Shown: positions 54,006-60,918 of the stretch, in pieces
Position numbering within the stretch: the stretch's first letter is position 1
Layout: every line of letters starts with the position of its first letter
NCBI GenBank assembly: GCA_002427885.1
Contig: DIZI01000041.1
Location: 209,268 to 273,267, forward strand
Length of the DNA: 64,000 nt
Source: Paludibacter sp. UBA6032
GTDB taxonomy: Bacteria; Bacteroidota; Bacteroidia; Bacteroidales; Paludibacteraceae
Direction: 5' to 3'
Notes under the pieces: generated by a model
What the model saw: the letters and a program-made list of their open reading frames with translations, nothing else
Told to the model about the DNA's origin: nothing
Databases searched by the model: none
Made by a program: the position numbers and the translations under genes

Positions 54006-54275
54006 TTACCAACTTGCTTTTCTAACTCCCGGGATTAAACCGTTTGATGCCATTTCACGGAACTGAATACGTGAGATACCAAACTGACGGATATAACCTT
54101 TTGGACGACCGGTGATTTTGCAACGGTTGTGCAACCGTACCGGAGAAGCGTTCTTAGGAATCGATTGAAGGGCTTCGTAATTGCCTTCTGCGATATATTT
54201 TGCACGTTTCTCGGCGTACTTAGCAACCATTTTGGCTCTTTTCACCTCGCGGGCTTTCATTGATTCTTTTGCCAT
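54006..54275 (-). CDS. rpsN: 30S ribosomal protein S14 (zinc-independent form)
   Basis: The 89-residue protein MAKESMKAREVKRAKMVAKY ends with FREMASNGLIPGVRKASW. The CxxC zinc knuckle of the short S14 type is absent, so it is the longer zinc-free form. It is 12 bp after rplE. Confidence 0.96.
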   Translation of the reverse strand: MAKESMKAREVKRAKMVAKYAEKRAKYIAEGNYEALQSIPKNASPVRLHNRCKITGRPKGYIRQFGISRIQFREMASNGLIPGVRKASW

Positions 54276-54287
54276 TGTAAGTCTAAA

Positions 54288-54833
54288 TTAGTTTTTTTTG
54301 AATGGTAATCCAAATTCTTTCAACAATGCGTAGCCTTCTTCATCGGTTGCTGCAGTTGTTACAAATGTAATGTTCATTCCCAATAAGCGGGTCAGACCAT
54401 CAATATTGATTTCGGGGAAAATGATTTGCTCTTGAATACCCAGGGTATAATTACCATGTCCATCCAATTTATTTGCAATTCCCTTGAAGTCACGCATACG
54501 GGGTAAAGCCACACGTACCAGTCTTTCAAGAAATTCATACATCCGGTCTCCACGTAACGTAACATGAACACCGATAGGCATTTTCTTACGTAATTTGAAA
54601 TTGGAAATATCTTTCTTAGAAAGTGAAGCGACTGCTTTTTGTCCTGTAATAGTTGTCATTTCGTTGATAGCTACTTCGATAATCTTTTTATCGGCAACAG
54701 CGATTCCAAGTCCCTGATTCAGAACAATTTTCTCGAGTTTTGGTGATTGCATTACTGAGCTGTAACCAAATTCTTTCATTAAGATCGGAACGATACGTTC
54801 ACTATAATCTTGTTTTAAACTTGCTGTGTTCAT
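54288..54833 (-). CDS. rplE: 50S ribosomal protein L5
   Basis: The 181-residue 5S rRNA-binding protein of the central protuberance contains IVLNQGLGIAVADKKI, KMPIGVHVTLRGDRMYEFLE and the ending YALLKEFGLPFKK. It lies 2 bp after rplX. Confidence 0.97.
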   Translation of the reverse strand: MNTASLKQDYSERIVPILMKEFGYSSVMQSPKLEKIVLNQGLGIAVADKKIIEVAINEMTTITGQKAVASLSKKDISNFKLRKKMPIGVHVTLRGDRMYEFLERLVRVALPRMRDFKGIANKLDGHGNYTLGIQEQIIFPEINIDGLTRLLGMNITFVTTAATDEEGYALLKEFGLPFKKN

Positions 54834-54835
54834 TC

Positions 54836-55150
54836 TTAAATTTCCTCTCCTGATTTTAAAGAAACCCGCACCAATTTACCATCTGCATTCAATTTGCGAC
54901 CTACACGAACGGGTTTGCCGTTCTCAACAGGATTCAAATTTGAAATATGTATCGTTGCTTCTTTCTTGATTATACCTCCCTGAGGACTTTTCGCGTTAGG
55001 CTTGGTGCTCTTTGACACCAAATTAACACCTTCTACAATGGCGCGTCTGTCTTTCACAAGAACTTCTAACACGCGACCGGTTTTGCCTTTGTCAACTCCG
55101 GTATTAACGTAAACGGTATCTCCTTTTTTTATGTGTAATTTACTCATCAC
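54836..55150 (-). CDS. rplX: 50S ribosomal protein L24
   Basis: The 104-residue protein has the KOW motif HIKKGDTVYVNTGVDKGKTG near its start, then VEGVNLVSKSTKPN and the closing IHISNLNPVENGKPVRVG. It is an early assembly initiator of the 50S subunit. It lies 18 bp after rplN. Confidence 0.96.
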   Translation of the reverse strand: MMSKLHIKKGDTVYVNTGVDKGKTGRVLEVLVKDRRAIVEGVNLVSKSTKPNAKSPQGGIIKKEATIHISNLNPVENGKPVRVGRKLNADGKLVRVSLKSGEEI

Positions 55151-55168
55151 TATATTGTTTTTCGAAGA

Positions 55169-55534
55169 TTAAAGCACTTCAGGTGCAAGTGAAATGATTT
55201 TCATATTGGTAGCACGCAATTCACGGGCTACAGGGCCGAAAATACGGCTTCCGCGGATTTCACCTGCAGTATTTAACAATACGCATGCGTTATCATCGAA
55301 ACGAATATAAGATCCGTCAGCACGACGAACTTCCTTTTTTGTACGTACGATAACTGCTTTTGAGACAATACCTTTTTTAATGTCACCTGAAGGTATTACA
55401 CTTTTCACGGCAACAACGATAATATCGCCCAGGGTAGCGTAACGTTTGCTGGTTCCTCCCAATACCCGAATACAGAGGCATGTTTTTGCTCCACTGTTAT
55501 CGGCTACTATGAGTCTTGATTCTTGTTGTATCAT
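55169..55534 (-). CDS. rplN: 50S ribosomal protein L14
   Basis: The 121-residue protein begins MIQQESRLIVADNSGAKTCL and contains IRFDDNACVLLNTAGEIRGS and RIFGPVARELR. It forms an intersubunit bridge. It is 2 bp after rpsQ. Confidence 0.97.
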   Translation of the reverse strand: MIQQESRLIVADNSGAKTCLCIRVLGGTSKRYATLGDIIVVAVKSVIPSGDIKKGIVSKAVIVRTKKEVRRADGSYIRFDDNACVLLNTAGEIRGSRIFGPVARELRATNMKIISLAPEVL

Positions 55535-55536
55535 AA

Positions 55537-55794
55537 TTACTTAACTCTTTCGATAATTTCGGTTAATCTCCATCTTTTTAGTTTACTCAGCGGGCGGGTT
55601 TCCATAATGCGAACAGTGTCACCAATGTTGCAATCGTTTTTCTCGTCATGAGCATGATATTTCTTTGTTTTATTTACGAATTTTCCGTAAATAGGGTGTT
55701 TCTCTTTCCATTTTACAGCAATAGTAATGGTTTTTTCCATTTTGTTACTGAAAACGACGCCCGTTCTTTCTTTTCTTAAATTTCTTGTTTCCAT
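55537..55794 (-). CDS. rpsQ: 30S ribosomal protein S17
   Basis: The 85-residue OB-fold protein has the signature VVFSNKMEKTITIAVKWKEK, followed by HPIYGKFVNKTKKYHAHDE and RIMETRPLSKLKRWRL. It lies 12 bp after rpmC. Confidence 0.97.
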   Translation of the reverse strand: METRNLRKERTGVVFSNKMEKTITIAVKWKEKHPIYGKFVNKTKKYHAHDEKNDCNIGDTVRIMETRPLSKLKRWRLTEIIERVK

Positions 55795-55806
55795 CAGGGT
55801 CTGATT

Positions 55807-56001
55807 TTATTTATTTATTTCTCTCTGACGTAACTCAGTGGCAAGACGGGCAACAGTTCTACGAACCTCCTTGATTTGCAACGGATTGTCAAGAGGAGAA
55901 ATGGCGTGATTCAATTTTAAACGGCTCAGATGATCTTTTTCAACATCCATGCGTTCCAGAATCTCTTTGTTATTTAATTCTTTTATTTCTCTTGTTTTCA
56001 T
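55807..56001 (-). CDS. rpmC: 50S ribosomal protein L29
   Basis: The 64-residue helical protein MKTREIKELNNKEILERMDV, with the closing IKEVRRTVARLATELRQREI, is typical in length. It lies next to the nascent-chain exit, 5 bp after rplP. Confidence 0.96.
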   Translation of the reverse strand: MKTREIKELNNKEILERMDVEKDHLSRLKLNHAISPLDNPLQIKEVRRTVARLATELRQREINK

Positions 56002-56006
56002 ATTCC

Positions 56007-56441
56007 TTACACGTTTACAGAGGTTGAATCATAATCTCGTCTTACTACAAATTTTGTAGTTACGGGTAGTTTTTGAGCAGCTAAACGCAATGCTTCTTTA
56101 GCTATTTCAAAGGATACGCCTTCCACTTCGAACAACATACGTCCCGGTGTGATAGGAGCCACGAAACCTTCGGGAGCACCTTTACCTTTACCCATACGTA
56201 CTTCGGCAGGCTTTTTTGTAATCGGTTTATCCGGGAATACTCTAATCCAGATTTGACCTTGTCTTTGCATATAACGGGTTACAGCAATACGGGCGGCTTC
56301 AATTTGACGACCAGTTAACCATTTCGATTCTAACGATTTTATTCCAAAAGATCCAAATGCCAACTGATTACCTCTTTGGGCATTTCCTTTCATGCGCCCC
56401 TTCTGCTGTCTCCTGAACTTTGTTTTTTTAGGTTGTAACAT
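56007..56441 (-). CDS. rplP: 50S ribosomal protein L16
   Basis: The 144-residue protein contacts A-site tRNA. It contains the signatures GRQIEAARIAVTRYMQRQG, WIRVFPDKPITKKPAEVRMG and GKGAPEGFVAPITPGRMLFE. It lies 34 bp after rpsC. Confidence 0.97.
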   Translation of the reverse strand: MLQPKKTKFRRQQKGRMKGNAQRGNQLAFGSFGIKSLESKWLTGRQIEAARIAVTRYMQRQGQIWIRVFPDKPITKKPAEVRMGKGKGAPEGFVAPITPGRMLFEVEGVSFEIAKEALRLAAQKLPVTTKFVVRRDYDSTSVNV

Positions 56442-56475
56442 AATATTTCCTTAAATCAAATTCATTAATAACAGT

Positions 56476-57255
56476 TTAATTCTTTTTCTTTTTAAAACCA
56501 CCTTTACCTGCTCCGCGGTCGTTTTTCGAACGGTCTCCATAACGATCACCACGATCGCCACGATCACTGCGTTCACCACCACCACGTGAAGTTTCCTTGG
56601 TAGCTGTAAAGTTTGGAGCTAAGTCTTTTTTACCGTAGATTTCGCCACGACAGATCCATACTTTGATACCAATTAAACCTACTTTGGTCAATGCCTCAGC
56701 ATGTGCATAATCGATATCGGCTCTGAAGGTATGCAGAGGAGTTCTTCCTTCTTTATACATTTCCGAACGTGCCATCTCGGCACCATTCAAACGACCAGAA
56801 CACTGAACTTTGATCCCTTCAGCACCCATGCGCATGGTAGATTGTATTGTCATCTTGGTAGCGCGACGGTAAGCGATCTTACCTTCAACCTGACGTGCAA
56901 TGTTGTTTGCTACAATTACAGCATCAAGTTCAGGACGTTTTACTTCAAAGATATTCAACTGAATCTCTTTGTCGGTAATTTTCTTCAACTCTTCTTTTAG
57001 TTTATCAACTTCTTGTCCACCTTTTCCGATAATGATACCGGGACGGGCTGTACAAATAGTGATAGTAACAAGTTTAAGTGTACGTTCTATAATAATGCGC
57101 GATAAACTGGCTTTTGCAAGACGGGCATTGAGATATTTTCTGATTTTGTGGTCCTCTACCAAAGTGTCTCCGTAATTGTTGCCACCGTACCAGTTAGAAT
57201 CCCATCCACGAATAATACCTAAACGGTTACTTATTGGATTAATTTTTTGTCCCAT
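56476..57255 (-). CDS. rpsC: 30S ribosomal protein S3
   Basis: The 259-residue protein has an N-terminal KH domain (ARPGIIIGKGGQEVDKLKEE) and a C-terminal S3 domain (GRLNGAEMARSEMYKEGR, DIDYAHAEALTKVGLIGIKV). It ends with an unusual tail of about 40 residues rich in Arg, Gly and Asp (RGGGERSDRGDRGDRYGDRS), coded by a slightly repetitive DNA stretch near 56510-56590. Confidence 0.97.
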   Translation of the reverse strand: MGQKINPISNRLGIIRGWDSNWYGGNNYGDTLVEDHKIRKYLNARLAKASLSRIIIERTLKLVTITICTARPGIIIGKGGQEVDKLKEELKKITDKEIQLNIFEVKRPELDAVIVANNIARQVEGKIAYRRATKMTIQSTMRMGAEGIKVQCSGRLNGAEMARSEMYKEGRTPLHTFRADIDYAHAEALTKVGLIGIKVWICRGEIYGKKDLAPNFTATKETSRGGGERSDRGDRGDRYGDRSKNDRGAGKGGFKKKKN

Positions 57256-57261
57256 CGAGCA

Positions 57262-57672
57262 TTAAATTTGGTTATCGTTAGTAATTTTTGAATCTACGTA
57301 CAAAGTCACATGGTTCGAACGTTTACGAATACGGTATCCACGTCCCTGAGGAGCTGTGCGTAACCGTTTCATCATTGTTGCTGAATCAACAAAAATTGTA
57401 CTTATATATAAGTTAGCGTTGTCGGCTTTTTGCTCGGTTTTAATTTCCCAATTAGCAATTGCTGATTTAAGTAACTTTTCTAATCTGCCTGAAGCTTCTT
57501 TTGACGAAAACTTCAGAACGCTTAAGGCTTTATTTACCTCCATGCCACGAATCATATCGGCCACAAGGCGCATTTTACGTGGAGAAGTCGGTACGCCTGT
57601 AAGCTTAGCAAAGTAAAGAGTCTTTTGAGCTTCTTTCCTTTCTTCGGCTGTTATTTTTTTTCTTGCACCCAT
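57262..57672 (-). CDS. rplV: 50S ribosomal protein L22
   Basis: The 136-residue protein lines the exit tunnel. It contains SPRKMRLVADMIRGMEVNKA, LLKSAIANWEIK and the tunnel hairpin region RTAPQGRGYRIRKRSNHVTL. It is 6 bp before rpsC. Confidence 0.97.
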   Translation of the reverse strand: MGARKKITAEERKEAQKTLYFAKLTGVPTSPRKMRLVADMIRGMEVNKALSVLKFSSKEASGRLEKLLKSAIANWEIKTEQKADNANLYISTIFVDSATMMKRLRTAPQGRGYRIRKRSNHVTLYVDSKITNDNQI

Positions 57673-57716
57673 TTTTACGAAATTTTTATTTTTTTCTGAT
57701 TTTTAATTTCAATGGA

Positions 57717-57983
57717 TTATTTCTTCTTACCACCGTGACCGCGGAAGTTACGAGTTGGTGAAAATTCACCTAACTTGTGCCCTACCATATTTTCGGTTAC
57801 ATATACGGGGATAAACTTATTACCATTGTGAACTGCAATTGTGTGACCAACAAAATCAGGTGATAACATTGAAGCACGGGCCCATGTTTTGATAACGGTT
57901 TTTTTACCGGCCTCATTCATGGTTAAAACTTTCTTTTCCAGCTTCAAGTTGATGTATGGTCCTTTTTTTAATGAACGGCTCAT
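57717..57983 (-). CDS. rpsS: 30S ribosomal protein S19
   Basis: The 88-residue protein of the 30S head begins MSRSLKKGPYINLKLEKKV. It contains KTWARASMLSPDFVGHTIAV and the signature HKLGEFSPTRNFRGHGGKKK. It lies 21 bp after rplB. Confidence 0.97.
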   Translation of the reverse strand: MSRSLKKGPYINLKLEKKVLTMNEAGKKTVIKTWARASMLSPDFVGHTIAVHNGNKFIPVYVTENMVGHKLGEFSPTRNFRGHGGKKK

Positions 57984-58004
57984 ATTATTTACTTAATTTT
58001 TCGA

Positions 58005-58829
58005 TTATTTTTTCTTTCTTTCAATAATATATTGACTAGACTGCTTTTTAGGTGAACGAGTCTTGTAGCCCTTTGCTAACAAGCCTTTACGAGAACGTGG
58101 GTGTCCACCCGAAGCGCGCCCTTCACCTCCACCCATTGGGTGATCGACAGGGTTCATAGCTACACCACGAACGCGTGGACGACGTCCAAGCCAACGTGAG
58201 CGACCTGCTTTACCTGATCTTTCCAATGCATGATCAGAATTTCCTACACTACCAATTGTAGCTTTGCAAGTAGAAAGAATCTTACGAACTTCACCTGAAG
58301 GCAATTTAACAATGGCATATTTATCCTCACGTGAAGTGAGTTGAGCAAATGTTCCCGCGGAACGTACCATCGCGGCACCTTGTCCCGGACGTAATTCAAT
58401 GTTGTGAATTATCGTACCTAGCGGTATGTTTTGCAATGGCAATGCATTTCCAACTTCTGGAGATGCTCCTTCACCCGAAACAACGATTTGTCCAACCTGC
58501 AACCCATTAGGTGCAAGAATGTACGTTTTCTCACCATCAGCATAATAAAGTAACGCGATACGTGCCGAACGATTCGGATCGTATTCGATATCTTTTACTG
58601 TAGCGGGAACGCCTTCTTTGTTTCGTTTAAAGTCAATTACTCTATATTTCTTCTTGTGTCCGCCACCGAGGTAGCGCATGGTCATTTTACCATCATGGTT
58701 ACGACCTCCGGATTTTGATCCGCCTATAACAAGAGATTTCTCTGGTGAACCCGTAGTAATTGAGTCGAATGCACCAATAACTTTGTGTCTCTGCCCCGGT
58801 GTTGTGGGTCTTAGTTTACGTACAGCCAT
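58005..58829 (-). CDS. rplB: 50S ribosomal protein L2
   Basis: The 274-residue protein supports subunit association and the peptidyl-transferase centre. It contains GRNHDGKMTMRYLGGGHKKK, the KOW-like middle region and the signature VAMNPVDHPMGGGEGRASGG with its conserved histidine. It lies 8 bp after rplW. Confidence 0.98.
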   Translation of the reverse strand: MAVRKLRPTTPGQRHKVIGAFDSITTGSPEKSLVIGGSKSGGRNHDGKMTMRYLGGGHKKKYRVIDFKRNKEGVPATVKDIEYDPNRSARIALLYYADGEKTYILAPNGLQVGQIVVSGEGASPEVGNALPLQNIPLGTIIHNIELRPGQGAAMVRSAGTFAQLTSREDKYAIVKLPSGEVRKILSTCKATIGSVGNSDHALERSGKAGRSRWLGRRPRVRGVAMNPVDHPMGGGEGRASGGHPRSRKGLLAKGYKTRSPKKQSSQYIIERKKK

Positions 58830-58837
58830 TTTTCTGT

Positions 58838-59128
58838 TTAAATATTGCTATAAAAATCTATTTGTTCTCCTTGTTTAACTGTAACAATGGCTTTTTTATA
58901 AGCCGATGTTTTTCCTTTGACAACGCCACTTTTTGTAGAACGGCTTTTTTGCTTAGGTGCTACAATCAAGGTATTTACGTCCTCTATAGTTACATTGTAC
59001 ATGGCTTCAACCGCTTGCTTGATTTCAATCTTGTTCGCGTCCTTCTGCACTTTAAAACCGTAACGATTTAATTTTTCGCTCAGCTTTGACATTTTTTCTG
59101 TAACAATCGGTTTTATGATAATTCCCAT
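58838..59128 (-). CDS. rplW: 50S ribosomal protein L23
   Basis: The 96-residue protein at the tunnel exit docks trigger factor and SRP. It opens with MGIIIKPIVTEKMSKLSEKL and has the typical EIKQAVEAMYNVTIEDVNTL segment. It lies 12 bp after rplD. Confidence 0.96.
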   Translation of the reverse strand: MGIIIKPIVTEKMSKLSEKLNRYGFKVQKDANKIEIKQAVEAMYNVTIEDVNTLIVAPKQKSRSTKSGVVKGKTSAYKKAIVTVKQGEQIDFYSNI

Positions 59129-59140
59129 TTTTGTATCTCC

Positions 59141-59770
59141 TTATGCTTTAAAAATTTGTTCTACTCCGGTAACCGCATCTTCAGTTAATACAAGCGCTCT
59201 CGAATCAAGTACTATATAAGTGCTTAATTCAGAAACTGTTACGACTTTTGCAGTCGTCAAATTACGGGCCGACAAATATACGTTTTTATTTGCAGATGCT
59301 AAAATAATTAACGGCTTTTTATCAGCTACTTGTAAATTCTTTGTCAATGCAACGAAATCTTTAGTTTTTGCAGCAAAATCGGTTAAGTTCTCAACAATGA
59401 AAATTTGGTTGTTTATTGCTTTATATGACAAGGCCGATCTACGTGCCAATTGCTTTACTTTCTTATTCAGTTTGAAGTGATAGTCGCGTGGATGCGGACC
59501 AAACATACGTCCACCACCGACACGAACACCGGATTTAATGTCACCCGGACGAGCACCGCCGCTACCTTTTTGTTTTCCCAATTTACGAGTACTACCGGAC
59601 AACTGGCTTCTGCCTTTTGACGAGTGTGTTCCCTGACGTTGATTAGCCAAATATTGTTTCACATCTAAATAAATAGCATGGTCATTTGGCTCAATACCGA
59701 AGATTGTATCGTTCAGCGATACTTTTCTTCCTGTGTCTTCTCCTTTGATGTTTAATATACTTAGTTCCAT
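59141..59770 (-). CDS. rplD: 50S ribosomal protein L4
   Basis: The 209-residue protein has a tunnel-reaching loop (RQGTHSSKGRSQLSGSTRKL, KQKGSGGARPGDIKSGVRVG, GGRMFGPHPRDY) and a globular domain. In some bacteria L4 represses the S10 operon; no E. coli-type leader was recognised here. It lies 2 bp after rplC. Confidence 0.97.
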   Translation of the reverse strand: MELSILNIKGEDTGRKVSLNDTIFGIEPNDHAIYLDVKQYLANQRQGTHSSKGRSQLSGSTRKLGKQKGSGGARPGDIKSGVRVGGGRMFGPHPRDYHFKLNKKVKQLARRSALSYKAINNQIFIVENLTDFAAKTKDFVALTKNLQVADKKPLIILASANKNVYLSARNLTTAKVVTVSELSTYIVLDSRALVLTEDAVTGVEQIFKA

Positions 59771-59772
59771 GG

Positions 59773-60390
59773 TTATTTATTGATGATTACGATTGAACCT
59801 TTCGCTCCTGGAACAGAACCTTTGATTAGAATCAAATTATGTTCCGGAATTACTTTTAATACCAGCAAGTTTTGCATGGTAACTTTATCACTTCCCATAC
59901 GACCACCCATTCGCATTCCTTTGAATACGCGTGAAGGATATGAAGAAGCTCCCAAAGAACCCGGTGCGCGTAAACGGTTATGTTGTCCGTGTGTAGCTTG
60001 ACCTACACCGGCAAAACCGTGACGTTTTACAACACCTTGCCATCCTTTACCTTTTGAAGTTCCAACTACGTCGACGAACGTATCGGCTTCAAACATTTCA
60101 ACGGTGATTGCATCACCTAATTTGAATTCGCTTTCGAATCCACTGAACTCAACCAAGTGTCTCTGAGGTGCTACTCCGGCCGCTTTAAAGCGACCCATTT
60201 CGGCTTTGTTTGTGTGCTTTTCGGTCTTCGTTTGAAAACCTACCTGAACAGCTGCATAGCCATCGGTATCTACCGATTTAATTTGAGTAACAACACAAGG
60301 ACCTGCTTCGATAACGGTGCATGGTACATTTTTACCATCGGCACTGAAAACGGATGTCATTCCGATTTTTTTTCCTAATAATCCTGGCAT
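59773..60390 (-). CDS. rplC: 50S ribosomal protein L3
   Basis: The 205-residue protein begins MPGLLGKKIGMTSVFSADGK. It has the loop approaching the peptidyl-transferase centre (GWQGVVKRHGFAG, GQATHGQHNRLRAPGSLG), which includes the Gln that is methylated in other bacteria. It is separated from rpsJ by 118 bp that contain a palindromic repeat. Confidence 0.97.
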   Translation of the reverse strand: MPGLLGKKIGMTSVFSADGKNVPCTVIEAGPCVVTQIKSVDTDGYAAVQVGFQTKTEKHTNKAEMGRFKAAGVAPQRHLVEFSGFESEFKLGDAITVEMFEADTFVDVVGTSKGKGWQGVVKRHGFAGVGQATHGQHNRLRAPGSLGASSYPSRVFKGMRMGGRMGSDKVTMQNLLVLKVIPEHNLILIKGSVPGAKGSIVIINK

Positions 60391-60405
60391 TTCAATTGTT
60401 GTTAT

Positions 60406-60448
60406 GACCCCTAACCCTATCCCGATAGCAATCGGGAGGGGAACGGTC
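60406..60448. repeat. Palindromic dispersed repeat, copy 2
   Basis: TCCCGAT (60420-60426) pairs with ATCGGGA (60431-60437) around AGCA, flanked by CCCC/GGGG and GACC/GGTC. CCTATCCCGATAGCAATCG (60416-60434) matches copy 1 near 39831-39849 in 18 of 19 bases. It lies between rpsJ and rplC. Confidence 0.7.
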
Positions 60449-60508
60449 GTGTTTATTATTTAATATTTAAAATCCTTATTTCCAATTTACCTTTAGCGGT
60501 TAAGGGTC

Positions 60509-60814
60509 TTATACTTTAATTTCTACTTCTACTCCACTAGGCAATTCCAATTTCATCAAAGCATCAACAGTTTTGCTGGTTGAGCTATAAATGTCGATCA
60601 GACGTTTGTAAGAAGAAAGTTTAAATTGCTCGCGCGACTTTTTGTTTACGAAAGTGGCACTGTTCACAGTAAAAATACGGGTATGTGTTGGTAATGGAAT
60701 TGGACCACTTACAACAGCTCCGGTTGCTTTCACTGTTTTTACGATTTTTTCAGCTGACTTGTCAACCAGGTTGTGATCGTAAGATTTTAATTTAATTCTG
60801 ATTTTTTGACTCAT
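60509..60814 (-). CDS. rpsJ: 30S ribosomal protein S10
   Basis: The 101-residue protein also takes part in NusB antitermination in other bacteria. It contains MSQKIRIKLKSYDHNLVDKS, the signature VSGPIPLPTHTRIFTVN and the ending LELPSGVEVEIKV. It lies 104 bp after fusA with no tuf in between. Confidence 0.97.
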   Translation of the reverse strand: MSQKIRIKLKSYDHNLVDKSAEKIVKTVKATGAVVSGPIPLPTHTRIFTVNSATFVNKKSREQFKLSSYKRLIDIYSSTSKTVDALMKLELPSGVEVEIKV

Positions 60815-60918
60815 TGTCGTTTTTATATTTATTTATTTTTTAATTGTTGAAATCTTCAGATAAGAGTCATTCACTATCCAAAGATTCTACAATTGATATT
60901 TATTAATTTAGTCAACTA

